Part shown: positions 8,823-17,155 of the stretch, piece by piece | Layout of the letters: the number at the start of each line of letters is the position of its first letter | Position numbering within the stretch: position 1 is the first letter of the stretch | Program-made: the position numbers and the translations under genes | Notes under the pieces: generated by a model | Told to the model about the DNA's origin: nothing | Seen by the model: the letters and a program-made list of their open reading frames with translations, nothing else | Databases searched by the model: none | Origin: Cyclobacteriaceae bacterium | GTDB taxonomy: Bacteria; Bacteroidota; Bacteroidia; Cytophagales; Cyclobacteriaceae | DNA length: 64,000 nucleotides | Direction: 5' to 3' | Assembly (NCBI GenBank): GCA_019638355.1 | Contig: JAHBTY010000003.1 | Span: 583,325 to 647,324, forward strand

Positions 8823-8830
8823 CAAAAATA
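8823..8830 (-). promoter_or_regulatory. Putative -7 element of purL
   Basis: The minus strand reads TATTTTTG, matching the Bacteroidota -7 consensus TAnnTTTG, 17 bases before the preferred purL ATG at 8805. No clear -33 TTTG was found at the usual spacing. Confidence 0.35.
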
Positions 8831-9141
8831 CGAAGGGGAAGGGAATGCGGAAGGAGAAAGTTGAGGAATGTGACTGAGGTGATTTGAAATGTAGTTTAAA
8901 GGGGATGTCCTATCTTTATCTTATTTGCATAGTTTAAATGCTTGGCGGATTAAAATCCTTTTAATCTGTCGTTCGACATTACAAATATCGAACAGCTATG
9001 GATTTTATTGGATAATCTATTTTGGGTTATGCTTGCTGGCGTGGCCTATTGCCGGAAAAGCTCAGAAAAAAATCATCTTTTTTAAGGATTGAGGCCTGTT
9101 TACCGGCAGCCTATTTTTATGCCGTAAAAATTTAAATACTA
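8831..9141. other. Intergenic region between divergent purL and barrel-protein genes, with three short dyads
   Basis: No open frame worth calling is present. Three inverted repeats stand out: a perfect 8-3-8 palindrome at 8948-8966 (GATTAAAA arms), a GTTCGA/TCGAAC pair at 8971-8976 and 8988-8993, and a TTTACCGGCA/TGCCGTAAA pair at 9099-9108 and 9120-9128 close to the next start codon. They could be operators or leader structures for the gene at 9142. No T-tract follows any of them, so none is a convincing terminator. Confidence 0.4.
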
Positions 9142-9792
9142 ATGAAAAAACAATTTCTTTTTTTTAGCTGTCTGCTGGTATCATCAATAACATTTACATG
9201 TGCACAACAGGTAAAATTGGGAGTAAGGGGTGGCTTGAATGTTTCCACGGTTTCTGGGGATATAGTTTATCGTTATTTTAATTGGTACGAGTATTCTCAA
9301 AAGCCACGAATTGGCTTTAATGTTGGGGTTGATGCATCTTCGCAGCTTTCCGATAAAATATCATTGCAGGTAGAACTACTTTACTCTACTGAAGGGGCCA
9401 GCGCCTCCGGTCAATGGACAGACAGTGGAGAAGGTAAAATGACAAGCACTCAAAAGTTTGATTTTCTGGCCATGCCTATGTTTGTTAAATATAATTTTTC
9501 GCCTCACTTTTATTTTATGGCCGGACCGCAGGTATCTTATCTGTTAAGTTCTCATTACAAGTATAGAGATGAGATTGGAGGTTTTACCACAATTGAAAAT
9601 AATTTAAAATCGATGAATAAAGTTGGTTTTGGACTTGTACCTTCTATAGGGTATGAAGTAGATAAATTTAGTTTCGGCATAAGGTATTTTAAAGGTTTTA
9701 GCCAGTTGAATAAAAGCAACGATGATCGAAAATTGAAAGGCACGGTATTTTCGGTAGTGGTACATTACAGGCTATTTCATAGAGCTGACTAG
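9142..9792 (+). CDS. Outer-membrane beta-barrel protein, PorT-like family
   Basis: The 216-residue product has a signal peptide (residues 1-21, ending CAQ) followed by QVKLGVRGGLNVSTVSG, the usual opening strand of small Bacteroidota barrels (outer membrane protein beta-barrel domain). Alternating aromatic and hydrophobic strands continue to the end, with GPQVSYLLSS and FGIRYFKGFSQL typical of these proteins. It would sit in the outer membrane as an 8-strand barrel; no substrate can be inferred. It stands alone, convergent with the histidine kinase whose stop lies 10 bases beyond. Confidence 0.85.
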   Translation: MKKQFLFFSCLLVSSITFTCAQQVKLGVRGGLNVSTVSGDIVYRYFNWYEYSQKPRIGFNVGVDASSQLSDKISLQVELLYSTEGASASGQWTDSGEGKMTSTQKFDFLAMPMFVKYNFSPHFYFMAGPQVSYLLSSHYKYRDEIGGFTTIENNLKSMNKVGFGLVPSIGYEVDKFSFGIRYFKGFSQLNKSNDDRKLKGTVFSVVVHYRLFHRAD

Positions 9793-9802
9793 CCGCGTCC
9801 TT

Positions 9803-11368
9803 TCAGCCACTTGTTGTGATAGGATAAAGTGCCAACATGGGTAGTTTTATAATAAAGGTGGTGCCCTTTTTCTCTTCTGATGTAACGATAACTGTACCGC
9901 GCATACGCCTTACTGTTTTATACAAAATAAATAACCCAAGACCTGACCCTTTTGAATGGCTATGGGCACGGTAAAACATACCAAATATTTTGTTGAGGTG
10001 ATCACGACCGATACCAATACCGTTATCTGAAAACTCAAGTAGAACTTCGCTGCTGGTAGTGGTAATTTCTATCCGCATGTATGGGTTAGGCTTTTCTAAA
10101 TCGCTATAACGGATTGAGTTTGAAATTAGATTATTCAAAATAATTGTGATCCGTGCTTTATCAGAATAGAAATCAAAATCGGAATGAATAACTACTTGCT
10201 TTTCAATATTATTGGCGCCCGGGGCAAATTCATGGTCGGCTAGTAGTTCGGTTACCAGATTGTGCCAGTGAATTTTTTCGGGTAAAAGTGGTGTGAATTT
10301 ATTTTTTGAGAAACTTACAATTTGCCCGATAAAATATTCCTGCCGGTTTACGCTACGCTCCATCATGGTGAAGTAGGCATTAAGCTTTTCATCTTTATTG
10401 TCTAACCGTGCAAGGTGTATAAGGCCCAGGAGCGAGCTGAGCGGTGAACGCATATCGTGAGCGCTGCTGTATAAGAATTGATCCAGTTCTTGATTTACTC
10501 TTTTCAGTTCTTTGTTCCGCTTTCGAAGCAGGTTCGATTTTTTTTCAATTTCGTTCATCTGTATCCGCGTTTGGTCAATTAGTTTTTTGAAAGAGGCCGT
10601 AAGCACTACAATTTCATCAGCGGCATTTCGTAAACTTAAATCAACGGCATGTGTGGTACGTGTTTGTATTGAACTGTTGACCAAACGTGAAAGCCAGGTA
10701 ATGGGTTCGGTAAGTCGCTTGGAAATCCAATAGGCAGAAAATATTGAAAACAGAATAGCACCCAAAAGTACAACCACAAATAAGAGCCGTGCATTTTCTT
10801 GTTCTGCAGATGATTGCTGGTAAGAATATTCGGAGAGTTGGTAAAACTCTTCGCTAATACGCGATGATAGTGAGTTGATGGTATAATGCAGGCTGGTTTG
10901 TTCAGTAAGGCCAATTTCCAATTGTATGGCGGCAATACTTAAAAACAAGTTACTGTACCCGTTTAGAAATTCAATGGCTTGCTGGTTTTGTTGTGGATGT
11001 TGGTTCAGTTGCTTTAACAGTTGGTGTGCGCGTAACTTAAATGATGTCAGGTAAGCCGTATCGTGTCGGAGCAGAAAATCTTTTTCATGTCTGCGTAAAT
11101 ATAATAACTCGGCTATGTATGTTTTAGGTATCGATTCTTCCAATTGGTGTGCATTGTAACGCATGGCACCCTCCAACCCATAGTCTTTAAAGCCCTTTTT
11201 GTATATTAGTCCCTCCAGTTTTGCAAATACTGTGTTGTAGCCGTTTAATAAACTATCAATACCGGTTAAGGTTTTAAGTAAACTGCTGTGTAGTGTTGAA
11301 TGTTCTTCATTTTTTAAGTCGTTAATTTTTTCTTCAATGCTTTTGTTAAGACTATCTCGTTTATCCAA
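9803..11368 (-). CDS. Sensor histidine kinase, main fragment of a gene split by a frameshift
   Basis: This 521-residue frame holds most of a membrane kinase. It contains a periplasmic helical region that resembles the HBM sensor domain (GLEGAMR, then LRRHEKDFLLR), a second membrane segment (about residues 195-215), a HAMP-like linker, a coiled coil, HisKA with SSAHDMRSPLSSLLGL (His304 of this frame), and HATPase_c with NNLISNSIRYSD, DNGIGIG and GSGLGLFI. The first membrane segment is missing here but is encoded in another frame at 11419-11622. Inserting one base in the T5 run at 11436-11440 joins the two into one 606-residue kinase. No response regulator is adjacent, and the divergent neighbour is another kinase. 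Either the gene is inactivated or the sequence contains a homopolymer error. Confidence 0.88.
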   Translation of the reverse strand: MDKRDSLNKSIEEKINDLKNEEHSTLHSSLLKTLTGIDSLLNGYNTVFAKLEGLIYKKGFKDYGLEGAMRYNAHQLEESIPKTYIAELLYLRRHEKDFLLRHDTAYLTSFKLRAHQLLKQLNQHPQQNQQAIEFLNGYSNLFLSIAAIQLEIGLTEQTSLHYTINSLSSRISEEFYQLSEYSYQQSSAEQENARLLFVVVLLGAILFSIFSAYWISKRLTEPITWLSRLVNSSIQTRTTHAVDLSLRNAADEIVVLTASFKKLIDQTRIQMNEIEKKSNLLRKRNKELKRVNQELDQFLYSSAHDMRSPLSSLLGLIHLARLDNKDEKLNAYFTMMERSVNRQEYFIGQIVSFSKNKFTPLLPEKIHWHNLVTELLADHEFAPGANNIEKQVVIHSDFDFYSDKARITIILNNLISNSIRYSDLEKPNPYMRIEITTTSSEVLLEFSDNGIGIGRDHLNKIFGMFYRAHSHSKGSGLGLFILYKTVRRMRGTVIVTSEEKKGTTFIIKLPMLALYPITTSG

Positions 11369-11418
11369 AAACCTGCTTTGATGGGTTTTAAAGTAATTTT
11401 CCTGAATAGTTTCAAGTT

Positions 11419-11622
11419 CTAAAAAGTGCGAGTCGTTTTTGGATCAGATTTAAAGGTTACAATTTCGAGTTTGTTAATGTTGCTATGAATGCGCGCTACA
11501 TCAATAGTCCGGTTCAGGGTAAAAAAGGATACCAGGGCAAGAAGCAGAATTAAAAGTGTTAACAATAAAAAGCTAGTTACCATACGGCTACGTATGGAGT
11601 TGATAGCAAAAAGTTTAAACAT
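11419..11622 (-). pseudogene. N-terminal fragment of the split histidine kinase
   Basis: The 67-residue frame starts with a short basic segment and one strong membrane helix (residues 14-34, SFLLLTLLILLLALVSFFTL), the expected TM1 of the kinase that follows. It then runs into a premature stop at 11419-11421. Adding one A on the minus strand in the run at 11440-11436 continues the frame as NDSHFLELETIQENYFKTHQ and joins the 9803-11368 frame. The intact gene would be 11622 to 9803. A TACCTTGCA element lies 20 bases upstream of the ATG. Confidence 0.85.
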
Positions 11623-11641
11623 TTAACAAGAATTAAAATTT

Positions 11642-11650
11642 TGCAAGGTA
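11642..11650 (-). promoter_or_regulatory. Putative -7 element of the split kinase
   Basis: The minus strand reads TACCTTGCA, related to the TAnnTTTGCA elements found before gldA and the polyprenyl synthase gene. It is 20 bases before the ATG at 11622. Confidence 0.3.
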
Positions 11651-11954
11651 GAGTGCGAAGTAGAATGAACATGGGGATGCAGGTTATTTTATTGTTAACA
11701 CTAAAATCTTTAATACCTGTTGGATAGTTTACGTTTACCAGTAATTTCATTCCTGATTTTACCTACACAGCAAATTCATTGTGGGTTCAATTCGTGCGGT
11801 ATAGTTTGCAATTGAAAATCAGAAACAACATACGAATGGCTATTATAATTCGTACGTAATAAAACCTGGCTATCGGTTAAAAAAATTATTGTGTGTCAGG
11901 CTTGCGTATTTTATCTTAGAGAAATACTTACATGTGAGTGTTAAATAAAATACC
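11651..11954. other. Divergent promoter region between two histidine kinase genes
   Basis: No gene is visible. An inverted repeat, TACGAAT at 11831-11837 with ATTCGTA at 11848-11854, lies about 100 bases before the plus-strand kinase and could be an operator. The rest is AT-rich with no repeat or hairpin that I can support. Confidence 0.35.
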
Positions 11955-13136
11955 ATGCATATTCCCGAAAACGACCAGGAAAGGGTAGCGGCTTTGCAGA
12001 CTTATCAACTAACCGGTACACCACCCGAGCAGGAGTTTGACGAATTGGTAGAAATGGCCTCACGGATATGTGATATGCCCATGTCAGCCATTACATTAAT
12101 TGATTCTTCGCAACAGTGGTTAAAAGCAAAAATTGGCTTGCCACACAGTGTGGGCCCGCGCGAAGAAGCCTTTTGTGCCCACACAATTTTAGATGAACAA
12201 TTGTTAATTGTGCCAGACGCTACGCGCGATGAACGATTTGCGAATAATCCGCTTGTAACCGGCAATCCCGATATTCGGTTTTATGCAGGCATGCCGCTTA
12301 TCAATCCTGATGGTTTTCGTTTAGGTTCGTTATGTGTTTTGGATACAAAGCCTCGCGAACTAACGGAAAGCCAACAATACTATCTTTCTGTTCTGGCCAG
12401 GCAAGTTGTAAAACAAATGGAGCTTCGAAAAAAGGTGTTAGAGTTAAAACTCCTGAATGATGCCAACAGCAAACTAATTTCGGTTATTAGCCATGATTTA
12501 CGCAGTCCGCTTAACTCTTTATTCGGATTGCTTGAACTGGCCGAAAAGTATAACTTAACTCAGGAGGATTTTAAAAAATTTTTGCCGGATGTAAAGCGTG
12601 GATTTGCCGCAGCCAATAGTTTGCTTACCAACTTACTGGAGTGGGCAGCTATACAATTTACGCAAACCCAACTTAAATTTTCACAAACACCATTACGGCC
12701 ATTAGTAGAAGAACTTATTGAAGAAAATCATCTCTTGTTTGAAAAAAAGCAGAACACCATTCTGAATAAAATTGAAACCGACCTGGAAGGATGGATTAAT
12801 GTGAACCTTGTAAAAGCGATTCTTAGAAATTTAATTCTTAATGCTAATAAGTTTACCAGCGTTGGTACCATAACTATTACCGCTCGTAAGCAACCCGATA
12901 AAGTTGAAATTGCTGTTCAGGATACCGGTTCGGGTATAGCGCCCGAACGCCTGGCTCGCTTATTTGAATGGGAAAGCCGAACGAGCACAATTGGTACAGG
13001 CGGTGAAAGAGGATCGGGGTTTGGATTGCAACTTTGTAAAGAATTTGTGCAGCAAGGAGGCGGTTCGATATGGGTATCGAGCCAGGAGGGCAAAGGGTCG
13101 ATATTTTATTTCACGGTGCTGGCAAATCGAAAATAA
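11955..13136 (+). CDS. Cytoplasmic GAF-domain sensor histidine kinase
   Basis: The 393-residue protein has no membrane segment. Residues 1-160 form a GAF domain of the type found in many soluble kinases (ERVAALQTYQLTGTPPEQEF, then CAHTILDEQLLIVPDATRD, then YAGMPLINPDGFRLGSLCVL). A short coil leads to HisKA with phosphoacceptor His180 in ISVISHDLRSPLNSLFGL and then HATPase_c (LILNANKFTS, DTGSGIAPE, GSGFGLQLCKEF). It should autophosphorylate in response to a cytosolic ligand or redox state bound by GAF; the ligand cannot be predicted. No response regulator is adjacent, so the partner is encoded elsewhere. It is divergent from the frameshifted kinase. Confidence 0.92.
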   Translation: MHIPENDQERVAALQTYQLTGTPPEQEFDELVEMASRICDMPMSAITLIDSSQQWLKAKIGLPHSVGPREEAFCAHTILDEQLLIVPDATRDERFANNPLVTGNPDIRFYAGMPLINPDGFRLGSLCVLDTKPRELTESQQYYLSVLARQVVKQMELRKKVLELKLLNDANSKLISVISHDLRSPLNSLFGLLELAEKYNLTQEDFKKFLPDVKRGFAAANSLLTNLLEWAAIQFTQTQLKFSQTPLRPLVEELIEENHLLFEKKQNTILNKIETDLEGWINVNLVKAILRNLILNANKFTSVGTITITARKQPDKVEIAVQDTGSGIAPERLARLFEWESRTSTIGTGGERGSGFGLQLCKEFVQQGGGSIWVSSQEGKGSIFYFTVLANRK

Positions 13137-13143
13137 TAAGTGT

Positions 13144-13944
13144 TTAAGATTCATCCGGCACCTGGTACAATACTACCTGATTGCCCATGCCATCTATATA
13201 CGATATAACCAAACGCTCATAACTGATTTCCCAAATATTAAAGTGAATGGTTGGCCCGCCTTCTCGCGCTGATACATAGGTAGATTCTGCATCTTCAAAT
13301 CGCCAGGTTCCGGTTGTATTAGGAAGACATCCATTTGTGTAAGTAGTTGTAAGATTGCCGTTGGCAAAATTTGTAAAACGGGTAGCCAACAAACATGCCG
13401 AAAGTGGAACCTCCTCTCCATTAACGATTCGTTTTTCGTACTTCCATACTTTGCTGCTATTTCCGGCAATAAATTGAGTTCGTGTAGGAAACGGATTATC
13501 AGCAACGGCTACAAATGTTTCATCTTGAATAAATCCACCAATATCTGTACGCAACTTAAGCTCGGTTTCAGAAATAGATACAATTGTTACATTAAAGAAA
13601 CCTCCTAACGTAAGTTGTTTGCCGTTTAATGTCCAGGTGAAGGTGTCCGCATCCTGCGAGATCATGCTTAAACCATCTTCGCAAGGTTCTGCTAAACAGG
13701 TGTAAGTTGATAGTTTAAGTTGGTTGTTATCGCTGAACCGCCACTTGCTATACTTTAATTCGCATGTGCCAATACAATCATCCACACCATTAAATTTTCG
13801 GGCACTGATTTTCCAGACTTTAGCGGTACCATTGGTAAGTAACGTGCGGGTGTTATCAGCCGGAATATCTTCCTCCTCATTGCACGATGATAAAAGAGAA
13901 ATACCCGCCAAAAAAAGAATCGAAAGTAGTCTTAGATGTTTCAT
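13144..13944 (-). CDS. Lipoprotein with two related lipocalin-like modules
   Basis: The 266-residue product has a type II signal with lipobox LLSSC (Cys21). Two similar halves follow, each opening with a KVWK motif: TAKVWKISARKFNG near residue 43 and SSKVWKYEKRIVNG near residue 163. Each continues with Cys-containing strands and a WRF core (SKWRFSDNN; GTWRFEDAE). This looks like an internal duplication of a lipocalin-like beta domain common in Bacteroidota lipoproteins. It is probably anchored in the outer membrane or at the surface. Function is unknown. It is convergent with the GAF kinase (7-base gap) and its promoter faces the TPR kinase gene. Confidence 0.75.
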   Translation of the reverse strand: MKHLRLLSILFLAGISLLSSCNEEEDIPADNTRTLLTNGTAKVWKISARKFNGVDDCIGTCELKYSKWRFSDNNQLKLSTYTCLAEPCEDGLSMISQDADTFTWTLNGKQLTLGGFFNVTIVSISETELKLRTDIGGFIQDETFVAVADNPFPTRTQFIAGNSSKVWKYEKRIVNGEEVPLSACLLATRFTNFANGNLTTTYTNGCLPNTTGTWRFEDAESTYVSAREGGPTIHFNIWEISYERLVISYIDGMGNQVVLYQVPDES

Positions 13945-14103
13945 ACAATTTTTTTTTAATCAAAAGTAAACGTGGTATTCTGTTAATGATTGTAAAAAAC
14001 CGAACACAAGCGGGTATTCAATTTATCAGGTTTTGGATTTTAAATACACCAACCATAAGGTGATAGAAAAAGGATTGGAATTTATTATTTTCACCTTCTT
14101 GAT

Positions 14104-16188
14104 ATGATAGGTCGGTTTATTTTTCAGGTACTAATTATCTGCTGTCTGTCCGTAATGGCAAAAGGGCAATCAGAATCGTTTGCAGTGCAACGGCAAGCAT
14201 ACCTGCGTAAAATCTCATCGGCTGGCCAGGCTGGTAATTTTCAATTAGCTGTAAGTACCGCGCGGCAGGGTATAGCATTATCGCAACTTCATAACCACGA
14301 TTCGTCTAAATGTGTATTCTCACTTTTCGCGGGCATGGGTTATTACGAATTAAGCAGAAGGGATAGCGCTGCTTATTTTTTACAAGAGGCTATTTCACTG
14401 GCGGATAAGGAGCAAGTACTGGCATTGCAGGTTAGATCGCGCCAACGCCTGGCCGATGTTTATATGCAATTGGAAAACTGGGCAGCAATGCCTTTACCCA
14501 AGTTGATAGAGGAGTTAGAAGTGCTTGTGAAAAATCTGAACGATGCCCGCTATACCGCTGGTTACGAGTTATTGCTGGGCAATTATTTCAACAAACGTCA
14601 GCAAACCGATGTGGCAATTAAGCATTTCTTAAATTCGTTGGAACTTTACAGAAACCTGAATGATAAAAGTAACGAAGCCGGTTTGTTGAACAACCTGGGT
14701 GGAGAGGTTTTTGCACAACGTAGATGGAAAGAATCGATTGCCTATTATCAGGCTGCTGTTTCAATTTTTTTAAAACTGGGAAGGGAACATCGTGCTACTG
14801 AACCATACCTTAATATTGGTAAGGCTTATGACCAATTGGGTATGCTGGACTCTGCCCACATCTATACCGAAAAGTCGCTTACTTTAGCCACCCGCATAAA
14901 TGATAAAGGAGCAGAGGCCGATGCGCATGTGCAATTGGCGCGCATCTTAAAAAAAGATTCTTTACAGGAGCAATCGCAGCGGAAATCAGCCCAACACTTG
15001 CAGAAAAGCAGTGAGCTGAGCAATGATCTGGGTAGTTTGGAAAACAAAGTGTTCATTAACATTCAGTTGGGAGACGCTGCATTAAACACCAAAAAAATGC
15101 AGGAGGCTAATCGTTATTTTTCACAAGCGTTGTTTTTTGCAAAACAATCCAAACAAAAATCACTGTTGGTAGAAGCGTACAAGGCAAATGCCCGGTATTA
15201 CAAAGCAGTCGGGCAAGCAGCAGGTGTATTCACATCACTTTCAGAAGCGTGGAACTATCAGGATAGTATCTACGACCAAAATATACTTCGCGCGGCTGCC
15301 GAGTTGGAAACCAAATATCAAACCCAGTTAAAAGAACAACAAATAGCGCAATTGAAATTTGATAATGAACTGAATCAAATAGAGCAGGAAAAGAAACGGC
15401 AACTATTAGTTTTTGTAATGATTGGCTCGTTACTGGTAGTAGCATTGGTGGCAGGCATCATTATATATGCGCGCGATGTACAGTCGCGTAAAAAAGTTAT
15501 GTTAAAAGAACGCGAGTTGTTTGAGTTGAATACCCGCATTGCAGAAACCCGGCAAATTGCCCTGCGTGCGCAGATGAACCCGCACTTTATTTTCAATTGC
15601 ATGGCTGCTGCCGATGGTTTTATTCTTAAAAATGAACGCCATAAAGCTTCCGATTTACTTACGCGGTTTGCAAAAATGGTTCGGCAAGTTTTGGAAAACT
15701 CAGAACATTCACTTATTACTTTAGAACAAGAATTTTCTTGCCTCGAAGTTTTTTTATCCATTGAACAGATGCGATTTCAACAGTCATTTTCATATACCAT
15801 TCAGGCACCCGATGCGTTACTGGACTTCCAGGTTCCACCACTTTTATTTCAGCCTTTTGTAGAGAATGCGCTTATACACGGCATCGGTCCGAGTTTATTG
15901 CCCGATAGAAAAATTGAAATCAGCGCGGAAGGAACGTCAGAACAAGTTACGGTTCGTATAAAAGATAATGGTATTGGAAGGGCAGCAGCAGCCAACCATA
16001 AATTACTTGACGGACGAGGACACCAATCCATGGGAATTCGAATTACTACTGAACGATTGAATTTGTTAAAATCATCGCATGGCGTATTCGCCCGGCTCGA
16101 AATAGCCGACCTTTCCGATGCCGCAGGCAATGCAACCGGTACCGAAATAATTATTTTTTTGGAAAGGGCTTTAGCCGCTACCGCCTGA
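14104..16188 (+). CDS. TPR-containing LytS-type sensor histidine kinase
   Basis: The 694-residue protein has a signal peptide (residues 1-22), then about 370 residues of tetratricopeptide repeats (for example EAGLLNNLGGEVFAQRRWKE and ATEPYLNIGKAYDQLGMLDS) predicted to be periplasmic. A membrane helix follows near residues 434-455 (LLVFVMIGSLLVVALVAG). The cytoplasmic part contains the PF06580 kinase core with His494 in AQMNPHFIFNCMAAADGF, then FVENALIHGIGP and DNGIGRAAA of the ATPase domain. It most likely phosphorylates the LytTR regulator encoded 19 bases downstream. The TPR region probably senses a protein or peptide partner. Confidence 0.93.
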   Translation: MIGRFIFQVLIICCLSVMAKGQSESFAVQRQAYLRKISSAGQAGNFQLAVSTARQGIALSQLHNHDSSKCVFSLFAGMGYYELSRRDSAAYFLQEAISLADKEQVLALQVRSRQRLADVYMQLENWAAMPLPKLIEELEVLVKNLNDARYTAGYELLLGNYFNKRQQTDVAIKHFLNSLELYRNLNDKSNEAGLLNNLGGEVFAQRRWKESIAYYQAAVSIFLKLGREHRATEPYLNIGKAYDQLGMLDSAHIYTEKSLTLATRINDKGAEADAHVQLARILKKDSLQEQSQRKSAQHLQKSSELSNDLGSLENKVFINIQLGDAALNTKKMQEANRYFSQALFFAKQSKQKSLLVEAYKANARYYKAVGQAAGVFTSLSEAWNYQDSIYDQNILRAAAELETKYQTQLKEQQIAQLKFDNELNQIEQEKKRQLLVFVMIGSLLVVALVAGIIIYARDVQSRKKVMLKERELFELNTRIAETRQIALRAQMNPHFIFNCMAAADGFILKNERHKASDLLTRFAKMVRQVLENSEHSLITLEQEFSCLEVFLSIEQMRFQQSFSYTIQAPDALLDFQVPPLLFQPFVENALIHGIGPSLLPDRKIEISAEGTSEQVTVRIKDNGIGRAAAANHKLLDGRGHQSMGIRITTERLNLLKSSHGVFARLEIADLSDAAGNATGTEIIIFLERALAATA

Positions 16189-16207
16189 TAATTGCTATCT
16201 TTCGAAT

Positions 16208-16972
16208 GTGCAAGCCACTGAGAAAATTAACGCTGTAATTATTGACGATGAACCACCCTGCATTGATTCGCTTGTGGCTAAGCTAAACGATCATTGCCCC
16301 GAAGTTAATATTCGGCAGACCTGCTCCTCGGCAGATGAAGGAGTAAAAGCTATTTACACGCACCGCCCACACTTGGTTTTTTTAGATGTAAACATGCCTG
16401 GTGAAGATGGTTTTTCTGTTCTTCAGCGTTCGCGCGACATTCACTACGAGGTTATTTTTACAACAGCATACGATAAATATGCCTTGCGGGCATTTCAGTT
16501 TAATGCACTTAACTATCTGCTAAAACCAGTAAGTGCTGCGGATGTAGTAGATTCAATTAAAAGATTTAATGAACAGGCGCATATCCGTACCTCATTGCAA
16601 CAAATTGAAAGTTTGCTAAGCCAGGTTCATCAACATCAGCAAAACATGGATAAAATTGCTATTCCAACACTAACCGGCTATCGGTTTATCCCCATTAAAA
16701 ATATTATTCGGTTGGAGTCGGACAGCAACTACACATCGTTTCATCTTCAGGGCGAGCCTTCAGTTTTGGTTTCTAAAACGCTAAAAGAGTATGAAGAATT
16801 ACTGGGTGCAGAAACCTTTGTGCGCGTGCATCATAGTCACCTTATTAACCTGGCTCACTTGGTTGAATACCGCAAAGGCCAGGGTGGGGTTGCTGTAATG
16901 GCCGATGGTTCCGAAATAGAAGTCTCCGTCCGAAAGAAGGCGGATTTACTCGCGCGGCTTCCGCTTCGGTAA
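16208..16972 (+). CDS. LytTR-family response regulator
   Basis: The 254-residue protein has a receiver domain with the acidic pair DDE near residues 13-15, phosphoacceptor Asp60 (HLVFLDVNMPGEDG) and the conserved Lys in NYLLKPVSAADV. After a short linker there is a LytTR DNA-binding domain (IIRLESDSNYTSFHL, then FVRVHHSHLINLAHL). The frame starts with GTG; a nearby ATG at 16206 is out of frame. It forms a two-component pair with the TPR kinase immediately upstream. Targets are unknown, but the exported-protein genes downstream on the same strand are candidates by position only. Confidence 0.93.
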   Translation: MQATEKINAVIIDDEPPCIDSLVAKLNDHCPEVNIRQTCSSADEGVKAIYTHRPHLVFLDVNMPGEDGFSVLQRSRDIHYEVIFTTAYDKYALRAFQFNALNYLLKPVSAADVVDSIKRFNEQAHIRTSLQQIESLLSQVHQHQQNMDKIAIPTLTGYRFIPIKNIIRLESDSNYTSFHLQGEPSVLVSKTLKEYEELLGAETFVRVHHSHLINLAHLVEYRKGQGGVAVMADGSEIEVSVRKKADLLARLPLR

Positions 16973-17155
16973 TAAGCTAAACACCAAATGCTACACTTAC
17001 TAAATCAAATCGAGCAGTTACACATTCGTGTGCATCGGTAATAATTAATCAAACAACTTTGATTATTAGCCGAACCTCCTATCGGACAGCAAAAATCTGT
17101 AGTTAATGCCTTGGATCAAAAACACCTGCGGTTGATAATAGTAAGCAGTTACATC

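Noticed and set aside
17111-17155. TTG start giving a longer 486-residue protein
   Set aside because: It places 15 residues before a normal signal peptide; the ATG at 17156 is preferred.
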